The notes below the pieces were generated by a model. That model was not told where the DNA came from. It saw nothing but the letters and a program-made list of their open reading frames with translations, and made no database searches. A stretch of 30,239 nt of DNA, from positions 1 through 30,239 of IMG/VR virus record IMGVR_UViG_3300028610_001354, one strand, 5' to 3'. Source of the DNA: a virus. Both the position numbers and the translations under genes were made by a program. Shown here in pieces: positions 23,089 to 28,980 of this stretch (the stretch's first letter is position 1; every line of letters starts with the position of its first letter).

Positions 23089-23184
23089 ATGCTCCACAAC
23101 CCACATGAAGGCGAACATGGTACAGATATAATCATTAGGGGGGATAGCCCTGATAGTAGGTTTTTTAAGGTGAATAAGGAATAA
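23089..23184 (+). CDS. Small ORF, 31 aa, possibly a remnant
   Basis: The frame is open from a stop at about 23058 and contains ATG 23089, but there is no good ribosome site. The translation (HNPHEGEHGTDIIIRGDSP) looks like part of a larger protein. It may be a remnant of a degraded gene next to the amidase. Confidence 0.25.
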   Translation: MLHNPHEGEHGTDIIIRGDSPDSRFFKVNKE

Positions 23185-23187
23185 ATT

Positions 23188-23613
23188 ATGCTAACTAGAA
23201 AAGTTAATAAAATAATCATTCATTGCAGCGCAACAAAAGAAGCCCAAGACTTTTCTGCAAGTGATATAAAAGAATGGCATTTAGATAGAGGCTTTAGAGA
23301 TATTGGTTACCATTATGTAATTAAGCTAGATGGCAAGATAGAGTATGGCAGAAATATAGATCAACAAGGTGCGCATTGTCGAGGAGAAAACGAACACTCT
23401 ATCGGTATTTGTTATATTGGTGGCTTAGACAAAGATGGCAAGCCAAAGGATACAAGGACTAAAGAACAAAAAGAATCTTTGCTAGATTTAATTCATTCAT
23501 TAAACCAATGCATTCTTAATTGGAGTCTAGTTATACAAGGTCATAACCAGTTTAGTAACAAATCCTGCCCTTGCTTTGATGTAGAAAAGGAATATGGCAA
23601 AAATAAGGCATAA
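23188..23613 (+). CDS. N-acetylmuramoyl-L-alanine amidase (T7 lysozyme type)
   Basis: A 141-aa Amidase_2 domain. The zinc ligands of T7 lysozyme are seen as H12 (IIIHCSAT), H119 (QGHNQF) and C127 (NKSCPCFDV), with K125 two residues before the last ligand as in T7. The GYHYVI motif supplies the conserved tyrosine and histidine. It cuts the bond between muramic acid and the stem peptide. Length is close to T7 lysozyme (151 aa). No signal peptide is present, so it depends on the holin. Confidence 0.9.
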   Translation: MLTRKVNKIIIHCSATKEAQDFSASDIKEWHLDRGFRDIGYHYVIKLDGKIEYGRNIDQQGAHCRGENEHSIGICYIGGLDKDGKPKDTRTKEQKESLLDLIHSLNQCILNWSLVIQGHNQFSNKSCPCFDVEKEYGKNKA

Positions 23614-23616
23614 CAA

Positions 23617-23793
23617 ATGATACTTAGAATATTATTTGAGGTTAGTTGTTTAGTCTACCATGTTTTTTCTGGTATTCTTGCTATAACAAGATTAGAATGC
23701 TTGCCTCCATATTGGCATATAAGGAAAATGACTAAACAATTTATTAAAGAACAAAACGAAAGTATTTATTCTAAAATGGGGTTCAAAGAATAA
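23617..23793 (+). CDS. Small membrane protein, 58 aa
   Basis: It starts 3 nt after the amidase stop. An N-terminal hydrophobic helix (ILRILFEVSCLVYHVFSGILAI) is followed by a basic, helical cytoplasmic or periplasmic tail. Position between two endolysins suggests a lysis accessory such as a spanin subunit, but the motif evidence is poor. Confidence 0.45.
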   Translation: MILRILFEVSCLVYHVFSGILAITRLECLPPYWHIRKMTKQFIKEQNESIYSKMGFKE

Positions 23794-23835
23794 TGGAATT
23801 ATCACAAGTATGACAAAATGTGTTCTAAGGAATAA

Positions 23836-23952
23836 AGCAATACAATTAATTTAAAAGCTTTTAAAAAAGAGTTTGAAGAGGATACAAAGTATGCACTGAT
23901 TATGGCCAATGGTTGTAAATCTGATGAATATAGAATAATGTTAAGAAGCTAG
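23836..23952 (+). pseudogene. Gene fragment without start codon
   Basis: A 38-codon frame reading NLKAFKKEFEEDTKYALIMA and NGCKSDEYRIMLRS follows an in-frame TAA, with no suitable start apart from an internal ATG. The coding character suggests the end of a decayed gene. Together with 23794-23835, where I see nothing, it fills the gap before the lysozyme. Confidence 0.35.
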
Positions 23953-23960
23953 GAGTTCCC

Positions 23961-24398
23961 ATGAATTATTATGCTAAAAGACTAATTAAGTGTTGGGAAG
24001 GATGTAAATTACAAGCCTATCAATGTTCTGCTGGTGTTTGGACTATTGGCTACGGGCGCACAAAAGATATAAAACAAGGGGATAAGATATCACAAAGACA
24101 GGCCGATATTTTTCTTGGACAAGACCTTAGTATTTACACAAGCGCGGTTTTACGTGAGGTAGATAAGTTAGGATTAAAATCATGGCAAGTGGGAGCATTA
24201 ATCTCTTTTACTTATAATCTTGGGGGTCGCAACTTTAGACGTTCGGAATTACTAGCTACTATAAAAGAAGACCCTGAGAATTATGATGACATAGCACGTG
24301 GTTTTTTAAATTGGGACAATGCAGGTGGTAGAGAGATAAAAGGTCTATCCAAGAGGCGTATATCGGAAGCAAACTGCTATGCTAACGGGCGGATTTAA
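23961..24398 (+). CDS. GH24 muramidase endolysin
   Basis: A 145-aa phage lysozyme with AGGAG 5 nt before the start. The catalytic triad is in the form E-8-C-5-T: E13 (WEGCKL), C22 (YQC) and T28 (VWTIGYGRT). Many relatives have Asp at the middle position; Cys also occurs in the family. The C-terminus has the usual WDNAGGREIKGLSKRR. There is no N-terminal membrane anchor, so it is a cytoplasmic endolysin released by the holin. It hydrolyses the glycan chain, complementing the amidase upstream. Confidence 0.92.
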   Translation: MNYYAKRLIKCWEGCKLQAYQCSAGVWTIGYGRTKDIKQGDKISQRQADIFLGQDLSIYTSAVLREVDKLGLKSWQVGALISFTYNLGGRNFRRSELLATIKEDPENYDDIARGFLNWDNAGGREIKGLSKRRISEANCYANGRI

Positions 24399-24585
24399 GA
24401 TAGTCTTTTAAGAAATCTTTTGGATCATATCTACCTGCTTCAAATAAAAATATTCTCATTTGATCGTGTGGGCAGTCTTCTATGTTTAGGTTACAACACA
24501 TACAATACATACCTTCAAAAGGATGATACCTTTTCTCGTTAGTTTCTAAAAGCTTTTCCCAATTTTCATTAACTATATTTAACAT
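24382..24585 (-). CDS. Small zinc-binding-like protein, 67 aa
   Basis: Last gene of the leftward operon; its end overlaps the lysozyme gene by 17 bp, tail to tail. The cluster C28, C30, C31, C38, H40 (MYCMCCNLNIEDCPHD) is a likely zinc knuckle. AAGGAT/AGGGAT precede the ATG. It may bind nucleic acid. Family not recognised. Confidence 0.6.
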   Translation of the reverse strand: MLNIVNENWEKLLETNEKRYHPFEGMYCMCCNLNIEDCPHDQMRIFLFEAGRYDPKDFLKDYLKSAR

Positions 24586-24862
24586 TATCCCTATCCTTAA
24601 TTACAGTCAATGCCATTAATTCATTATGGTGGATAGCTAAGAGTAGATCATATTTCAGTAATTCCTCATCTTTTGAGTGCATCAACCTATCCACAACTAA
24701 AGATAAAACTTTCTTCAATTTAGTCTTCTTCGTGTATAAAGTTACCCCATCTTGTAGGGATATCTGGGCCATGTTTGGAGTATCATTATAAGATATAAGA
24801 TGTGTGCAAGGGATTCTTTTTAGGAAAAAAGATTTATCACTTGATTTAAGTTTCCATCCCAT
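24569..24862 (-). CDS. Hypothetical early protein, 97 aa
   Basis: GGAGA lies before the start, and both ends overlap neighbours by 17 bp. It is basic in the first two thirds and helical later (VLSLVVDRLMHSKDEELLKYD). No motif recognised. Confidence 0.6.
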   Translation of the reverse strand: MGWKLKSSDKSFFLKRIPCTHLISYNDTPNMAQISLQDGVTLYTKKTKLKKVLSLVVDRLMHSKDEELLKYDLLLAIHHNELMALTVIKDRDNVKYS

Positions 24863-25307
24863 GATTACTCTCCAATATTTTTACTTCTACTAGGCAATAA
24901 CCGCCTGACGCTATATTATCGTTAATGTATGATTGCACACTAGATTGAATATTATCTATCCTATGCTTAAATATATGGTGTGGATAGGGCGTATCACTAG
25001 GTTTCAATACTAGAATTATCCTTATAGTATCATCAACATCTAAGCGTATTTTATCAGCTACAAACTCATCATACTCAAAGAACTCTATTAGTTTTTTAGC
25101 ATACTTGCCAACACCGTCAACAGTTGCTGGCTTAATAGGCCATTGACTTATAGGCTTAGTTAAGCTATTCTCAACGGCAATATAGGAACAAGCTCTAATA
25201 TAATCCTTTAATTCTTGGGGCAACTTTTTAGTTTGCAATATTTTACGAGCTATTTTCCTATTCCTTATTTCCATTAACCATGCTACGTATCTTCTCTTAA
25301 TTCCCAT
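24846..25307 (-). CDS. Hypothetical early protein, 153 aa
   Basis: AGGAAG precedes the ATG. A strongly basic N-terminal helix (KRRYVAWLMEIRNRKIARKI) is followed by a mixed alpha/beta body (DTIRIILVLKPSDTPYPHH). It is coupled to the next gene by a 17-bp overlap. Its place downstream of ERF suggests a DNA recombination or replication role, without direct evidence. Confidence 0.6.
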   Translation of the reverse strand: MGIKRRYVAWLMEIRNRKIARKILQTKKLPQELKDYIRACSYIAVENSLTKPISQWPIKPATVDGVGKYAKKLIEFFEYDEFVADKIRLDVDDTIRIILVLKPSDTPYPHHIFKHRIDNIQSSVQSYINDNIASGGYCLVEVKILESNHGMET

Positions 25308-25312
25308 TCTTC

Positions 25313-25606
25313 CTACTCCAACTCATAAATTGCTTGTATTATATCCTCACAGGTACCACCGACCTCTAGGGACTCGTACTTAGTCTCGTTAATCATTCGT
25401 ATATGGCATGTATTCATAATACCAGGGGTCATATGAGATATATTTGCTGGATTAAGGAACACCTCCCCATCGTTAAAATTGATAAAATTGTAGTTGTTTT
25501 TAGCAGAGCCTGCTGTGTATAATACACCAAAAGCAAAGCCTATTATTAATAAGATTATACCCAAGACGGTAAATGCACGTACTATATTATAATCAATTTT
25601 CTTCAT
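25313..25606 (-). CDS. Membrane-anchored early protein, 97 aa
   Basis: AGGAG is well placed. Residues about 10-32 (AFTVLGIILLIIGFAFGVLYTAG) form one membrane helix, so the rest (with two Cys that may pair) would face the periplasm. A membrane protein inside a recombination operon is unusual; host takeover or exclusion is possible. Unknown family. Confidence 0.6.
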   Translation of the reverse strand: MKKIDYNIVRAFTVLGIILLIIGFAFGVLYTAGSAKNNYNFINFNDGEVFLNPANISHMTPGIMNTCHIRMINETKYESLEVGGTCEDIIQAIYELE

Positions 25607-25608
25607 AA

Positions 25609-26331
25609 TTAAACTCCTATAACACCTTGTAATTTATTAACTATTTGGCTATATTTGTTACTCTCAATATCTTGCAATTTATTAACCTGATACCCCGCAC
25701 ATATTCTAGCCACACTATAGCTACCGTCAACCAAGGCAGTTTTAGTTATTAAGTCCTCAATCTTAGCTATTTGTGAGGCATACATCTTTTGTGTTTTTTG
25801 AGGTTTAGGCTTTGATAGTGGTTTATTACCAAGATTCCTTTCTGGGTCATCACCACTAGAAATTCTGAATGCTTCCTTTAATGCATACTTGCTAGCATAG
25901 CTAATAGCCATCCCATAGGCTTTATCCCTAGAGTCCATGCCTTGGCCAAACCCATTTACTACAACCCTCTCTTCCGGCTTGTCAACGTTAATAAACGTGT
26001 ATTCAATTTCGACCGTACAAAGTGCATTATTTCCTATTCTTTCTATCCCGTGATTGATCATTTTAGGCTGTGCATATATGCGGTTAATAACAAATGCTTT
26101 ATTACAAGCTTCACTTACAGCCTCATGTGACAAGAAAGCCCATTGACCATTTACATCCTTACTTTCTTTTTGTAGGATACCAATTTCGTTAGTGATTTTC
26201 AATAATCTTTCATAGATATTCAAGTCCTTTATCAAGTCCTTTATACCACTATCCACAGGCTTGTCTATTTCTTGGTTTTTTACTTTCTCAGCAATTTCTT
26301 TTGCTATTTCGGGGGTGATTTTATCATTCAT
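25609..26331 (-). CDS. erf: ERF-type single-strand annealing protein
   Basis: A 240-aa recombinase of the ERF superfamily. The core (residues about 35-160) has the pattern of a helix, beta sheet (TVEIEYTFINVDKPEERVV), then GFGQGMDSRDKAYGMAISYA and SKYALKEAFRISSGDDPE. The DKA...A..YA.KY.L..F.I..GDD signature is what I use to call ERF. A short linker and a helical C-terminal domain follow. ERF proteins anneal single strands and help circularise phage DNA and repair breaks. AGGAG lies 8 nt before the ATG. An 18-bp word shared with the control region lies inside it (25978-25995). Confidence 0.88.
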   Translation of the reverse strand: MNDKITPEIAKEIAEKVKNQEIDKPVDSGIKDLIKDLNIYERLLKITNEIGILQKESKDVNGQWAFLSHEAVSEACNKAFVINRIYAQPKMINHGIERIGNNALCTVEIEYTFINVDKPEERVVVNGFGQGMDSRDKAYGMAISYASKYALKEAFRISSGDDPERNLGNKPLSKPKPQKTQKMYASQIAKIEDLITKTALVDGSYSVARICAGYQVNKLQDIESNKYSQIVNKLQGVIGV

Positions 26332-26341
26332 TTTATAGCTC

Positions 26342-26668
26342 CTAAAAAGGTATTACATCTACTTTTCCACAATACTGTGCTACATTGTCTTCTATCCAGT
26401 TTTTATGATGGGATAGTTCAATCTCAAACTCAGTTTTAGTGTAGGCATAACTAATATCATTCCAGTCATATTGCTCATTATTAATGTAAATGTGCACGAA
26501 CAATTGATTATCCTCAACAAACATTGAGAGCCTGACTTTAAAGCTTTCGCCATCATGTACATAATAATCTGATAGCTCATTGCAAATATCCCGAGCAGTA
26601 AAAAACTCTCTTTTATCTAGTTCATTAACTAATTTAGTAATCTTATTCATGCTTTGTATTATTGTCAT
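26342..26668 (-). CDS. Hypothetical early protein, 108 aa
   Basis: First gene downstream of one of the twin promoters. GGAGA precedes the ATG. A mostly helical N-terminus with the phrase FTARDICNELSDYY is followed by a beta region (VRLSMFVEDNQLFVHIYIN). No known motif. It sits directly upstream of ERF and may be a partner. Confidence 0.65.
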   Translation of the reverse strand: MTIIQSMNKITKLVNELDKREFFTARDICNELSDYYVHDGESFKVRLSMFVEDNQLFVHIYINNEQYDWNDISYAYTKTEFEIELSHHKNWIEDNVAQYCGKVDVIPF

Positions 26669-26694
26669 TGTTTGTCTCCGTTAATTGCTTTATG

Positions 26695-26736
26695 TATATA
26701 CTATATATACAATAGATTAACAAAACGTTAACGTAA
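26695..26736 (-). promoter_or_regulatory. Early promoter copy 1 with GTTAACGTAA box
   Basis: On the minus strand the -35 is TTGTTA (26723-26718), with a 17-bp spacer and -10 TATATA (26700-26695). Just upstream is ACGTTAACGT, a perfect 10-bp palindrome (26725-26734). The box and both hexamers match copy 2 at 27323-27364, so both are probably controlled by the same regulator. The adjacent HTH gene is the obvious candidate. Confidence 0.6.
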
Positions 26737-27060
26737 TAATAATAATTCGTTTTCATTTATATAATATTTACTAAGCAGTTTTTCTCTTATGGTTTCTGTA
26801 AGTCTACGCTGATGACAAGCTATAGAGCGCAAGTACACATATGATATACCAAGGCTCTCTGCAAGCTCAGTTCGGTTTATGCCATTCCTATACTGTATTA
26901 TCGTAAATAGTTTTGATAGATTTGTTTGCTTACGTGTCATTTTTTGTAGTTCTTCGTTATATTCTCTTTCGGGGTGGTTTTCAAGCCAGTAATCTAAAGA
27001 ATTTCTTGCAACAAATTGGTGATCCACACAATCATAAATTTTTCTATCTTCGCTAGCCAT
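26728..27060 (-). CDS. HTH regulator of the leftward early operon
   Basis: A 110-aa protein. Residues about 48-95 (LFTIIQYRNGINRTELAESL, GISYVYLRSIACHQRRLTE) form a helix-turn-helix of the XRE/transposase-like type with a short end. AAGGAT precedes the ATG. It lies between the two identical promoter boxes, so it is the likely protein that binds ACGTTAACGT. Binding is inference. The stop lies inside promoter copy 1. Confidence 0.65.
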   Translation of the reverse strand: MASEDRKIYDCVDHQFVARNSLDYWLENHPEREYNEELQKMTRKQTNLSKLFTIIQYRNGINRTELAESLGISYVYLRSIACHQRRLTETIREKLLSKYYINENELLLLR

Positions 27061-27086
27061 AATATTGATCCTTTTTTTAAATTAAA

Positions 27087-27299
27087 CTAAGTAGTTAGAG
27101 CGTATCTTTTTACTAAGAAATTGAATTTTCCGAGGTCAACTCCGTTTTTCAAAAAAGATTTACAAATATTGTATAATTTTTCTTCACATTCAGTTTTCTC
27201 AATTTCATCAGCAGAAGAATAACAAGTAATTTTTTCTACTTTGTAAGTTTTCAATTCGTGGTGTAAATTCCAAAATTCTTTAACGCTGTTTTCTTTCAT
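27087..27299 (-). CDS. Hypothetical early protein, 70 aa
   Basis: First gene of the leftward operon, with AGGAG 7 nt before the ATG and promoter copy 2 upstream. Charged, soluble, with three Cys (ITCYSS, KTECEE, YNICKS). No motif recognised. The first gene of such operons is often a host-takeover or regulatory protein. Confidence 0.6.
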   Translation of the reverse strand: MKENSVKEFWNLHHELKTYKVEKITCYSSADEIEKTECEEKLYNICKSFLKNGVDLGKFNFLVKRYALTT

Positions 27300-27322
27300 C
27301 TCAATCTCCTAATTACTTTATG

Positions 27323-27364
27323 TATATATAGTATCTACATAGTATTAACAAAAGGTTAACGTAA
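27323..27364 (-). promoter_or_regulatory. Early promoter copy 2 with GTTAACGTAA box
   Basis: On the minus strand the -35 is TTGTTA (27351-27346), with a 17-bp spacer and -10 TATATA (27328-27323). GTTAACGTAA lies upstream at 27355-27364. The spacing is exactly as in copy 1 at 26695-26736. Confidence 0.65.
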
Positions 27365-27392
27365 CAAACTAACAAAGAATCTTTTACAGTTG

Positions 27393-27464
27393 TCAAGGGT
27401 GCTTCAATGGTTGTTTTTTTTATGGGAGTATGGTAAGCTGTATAGAGTCTTCTTTACCCCTTGA
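27393..27464. repeat. Widely spaced inverted repeat
   Basis: TCAAGGG (27393-27399) and CCCTTGA (27458-27464) can pair. They lie in the ~140-bp stretch between early promoter copy 2 and the small RNA promoter, which otherwise shows no gene. Significance is unclear. Confidence 0.35.
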
Positions 27465-27504
27465 GTTGCACCTTTGGGGGTATCCTTCCATAGATTATTA
27501 TAGA

Positions 27505-27532
27505 TTGTGTTATTTGTGTTTTCTGCTATAAT
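27505..27532 (+). promoter_or_regulatory. Strong promoter of a small RNA
   Basis: The -35 is TTGTGT (27505-27510), with a 16-bp spacer and a perfect -10 TATAAT (27527-27532). TGC stands directly before it, giving an extended -10. Transcription would start at about 27539. Confidence 0.7.
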
Positions 27533-27538
27533 GGATGT

Positions 27539-27610
27539 GTGGTCAGCAACCGACTGATTATACTTTCATTCTAAACATAACCCCCTTTGGAAACTTTGGG
27601 GGTTTTTTTA
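27539..27610 (+). ncRNA. Predicted ~72-nt small RNA
   Basis: A strong promoter is followed after about 72 nt by an intrinsic terminator, with no gene between. The 5' part can form a small hairpin (TCAG with CTGA around CAACCGA), then an unstructured A/T/C-rich linker (27557-27578), then the terminator stem. It lies between the two divergent early operons, the place for a copy-number or early-gene regulator. Its target is unknown. The insertion sequence starts right after its U-tract. Confidence 0.6.
27579..27609 (+). terminator. Intrinsic terminator of the small RNA
   Basis: AACCCCC (27579-27585) pairs with GGGGGTT (27598-27604), followed by a run of seven T (27603-27609). The T-run belongs to the insertion target TTTTTTAT. 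Confidence 0.75.
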
Positions 27611-27611
27611 T
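27604..27611. repeat. Target site duplication, left copy
   Basis: TTTTTTAT flanks the element on the left and is repeated exactly at 29940-29947. Eight bases is the usual duplication size for IS1595-type elements. A perfect duplication suggests a recent or at least undisturbed insertion. Confidence 0.9.
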
Positions 27612-27633
27612 CGGATTAATACGCTTTAAGGTT
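27612..27633. repeat. Terminal inverted repeat, left end
   Basis: 22 bp, perfectly complementary to 29918-29939. Bases further in match only partly. It is the transposase-distal end. Confidence 0.95.
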
Positions 27634-27708
27634 ACACACTTTATTAACACCATCAAAATATCTAATAAAATCTTAACTTTTATCATTTATATTTAAGTAT
27701 ACGAGTTT

Positions 27709-27845
27709 TAACAGGCTCACACGTAGAGATCGCTATTTAATTATGGCGGGAGCAGGCTAATACAATACTTACTTCGGTAAGGAATAAGCCTACCCTCTTT
27801 CTACGTGTAGGGCTGTTAATCTCCCGCTTCCTTAATTAATTAAAT
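27709..27845 (+). ncRNA. Pseudoknotted structured RNA inside the IS
   Basis: Two long helices interlock. Helix A pairs TAACAG (27709-27714) and ACACGTAG (27719-27726) with CTACGTGT (27801-27808) and CTGTTA (27813-27818). Helix B pairs ATTTAATTA (27735-27743) and GCGGGAG (27746-27752), which lie inside helix A's loop, with CTCCCGC (27821-27827) and TAATTAAAT (27837-27845). Between them, AGGCT (27754-27758) and AGCCT (27787-27791) enclose CTTAC-TTCG-GTAAG, a C(UUCG)G tetraloop. The tetraloop reads correctly only on +. A local CCCT/AGGG pairing (27793-27812) competes with helix A, so the RNA could switch. No known RNA family comes to mind. Confidence 0.65.
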
Positions 27846-27857
27846 GGCGTAAGATAC

Positions 27858-28004
27858 ATGGATCATCTAACAAAATTGATACTATTCCATACTGGATTAA
27901 CAGAACAAGAATTACAATGTAAGCTATATGGTAAACGTGAATTTACTAAAGAGGAAGTTAAAAGGATTTTAGATTTATTATATTTCTTGCATGGACGTGA
28001 CTAG
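27858..28004 (+). CDS. 48-aa ORF downstream of the structured RNA
   Basis: ATG 27858 begins 13 nt after helix B. The translation (MDHLTKLILFHTGLTEQELQ, then CKLYGKREFTKEEVKRILDL, then LYFLHGRD) shows amphipathic helices like a small regulatory or HTH-type protein. No clear Shine-Dalgarno is seen. It is on the strand opposite to the transposase. It could be a partner of the RNA or of the passenger protein. Confidence 0.45.
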   Translation: MDHLTKLILFHTGLTEQELQCKLYGKREFTKEEVKRILDLLYFLHGRD

Positions 28005-28018
28005 CATGTTGAAAATTA

Positions 28019-28978
28019 TTAGTCGTTTTTGTCAAATAAATTAGAGTTTTGTTTCTCTTGTATTAAATCACCTGTTATTTTTGAGATTATATATTTTTCA
28101 CTACCTGATATTGCTTCTCCGTTATCGTCTTCTTCATACGTGATAACCATTTCTACAGGTAATTTAGAATTATAACGTACTTCTGTCCTTATTTCTTTTA
28201 GCTTCTCTTTAATCTGATCTGAAAATTCTATTTGTTGAGGTTTTATAGTTTTTCCAACATACATAAAAGTCCATTTTTGATCTCCATAATAATCTGCCAT
28301 ACGTATGGTAAGATTAGTTTTTATAGGGTCTTGTTTTGATTCTACAGATTCTAAGTTTAAATCTTGTTTTAGAATTGCTTCTTTATCTTTTTGTGTAATT
28401 ATTGTTCTATTACTATCTTCTTTGGTAGAGTATCCGATTTCTCCTTTAGAGTTAAGATGCTCCCCATATTTTCTTTGGATAGAATACTTTTTTTGCCAGC
28501 TAGCTTTTATCAATTTAAAAAGATTAAATTCTACTTTATACGTATCTTCTTCAATAATTAATTCAACTGTACCATCTTCTAAAATAGTATGTTTCTTTAC
28601 TTTACGCCCTTTCTCAATCATCTTATAGGCAATATATGAAGTGATAGCAACTCCAGCGACTCCACTAACTCCAGTACCAATAAAACCTAATAATTGGAGT
28701 AATTCTTCTATACTCAATGTATCTTTAAGCCCGAAAAGATTTTTTGCTGACTGCAAAGCATTAGCAGACTCCAAAGATACTTTACATTTAAAGCATTTTT
28801 TCTTAAAATCAGCAGTAATAAAAGTTTTTACATCTGCTTTTTTACCATTAATAATCTTATTACTTTCTTCTATCAATTCACCAAAAGCCAATAAAGAAGG
28901 TGCAAATTCTTTAATGTCAATCTTCCCATCCTTATAATTACTACCTTCATAGTATATGTGTAATTCTTGATTCTGCAT
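28019..28978 (-). CDS. IS passenger protein, membrane-anchored, 319 aa
   Basis: It starts 2 nt after the transposase stop, so the two are one transcript. The N-terminal ~70 residues (LHIYYEGSNYKDGKIDIKEF, APSLLAFGELIEESNKIING) form a compact domain that I have seen in uncharacterised proteins but cannot name. Residues about 95-119 (QLLGFIGTGVSGVAGVAITS) are a Gly-rich membrane segment followed by KGRKVKKH. The C-terminal ~100 residues (WTFMYVGKTIKPQQIEFSDQ and LPVEMVITYEEDD) form a beta-rich domain. Domain, membrane helix, domain resembles effector or sensor proteins. No enzymatic motif is visible. Confidence 0.75.
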   Translation of the reverse strand: MQNQELHIYYEGSNYKDGKIDIKEFAPSLLAFGELIEESNKIINGKKADVKTFITADFKKKCFKCKVSLESANALQSAKNLFGLKDTLSIEELLQLLGFIGTGVSGVAGVAITSYIAYKMIEKGRKVKKHTILEDGTVELIIEEDTYKVEFNLFKLIKASWQKKYSIQRKYGEHLNSKGEIGYSTKEDSNRTIITQKDKEAILKQDLNLESVESKQDPIKTNLTIRMADYYGDQKWTFMYVGKTIKPQQIEFSDQIKEKLKEIRTEVRYNSKLPVEMVITYEEDDNGEAISGSEKYIISKITGDLIQEKQNSNLFDKND

Positions 28979-28980
28979 AC

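Noticed and set aside
27746-27827. tRNA-like reading of the GCGGGAG/CTCCCGC stem in the IS
   Set aside because: A 7-bp closing stem is present, but there is no T-arm next to it, no D- or anticodon-arm of standard size and no CCA. The pseudoknot reading explains more bases.
28305-28937. Two + strand frames opposite the IS passenger gene
   Set aside because: They are shadows of the minus-strand passenger gene, with no ribosome sites and low-complexity hydrophobic translation.
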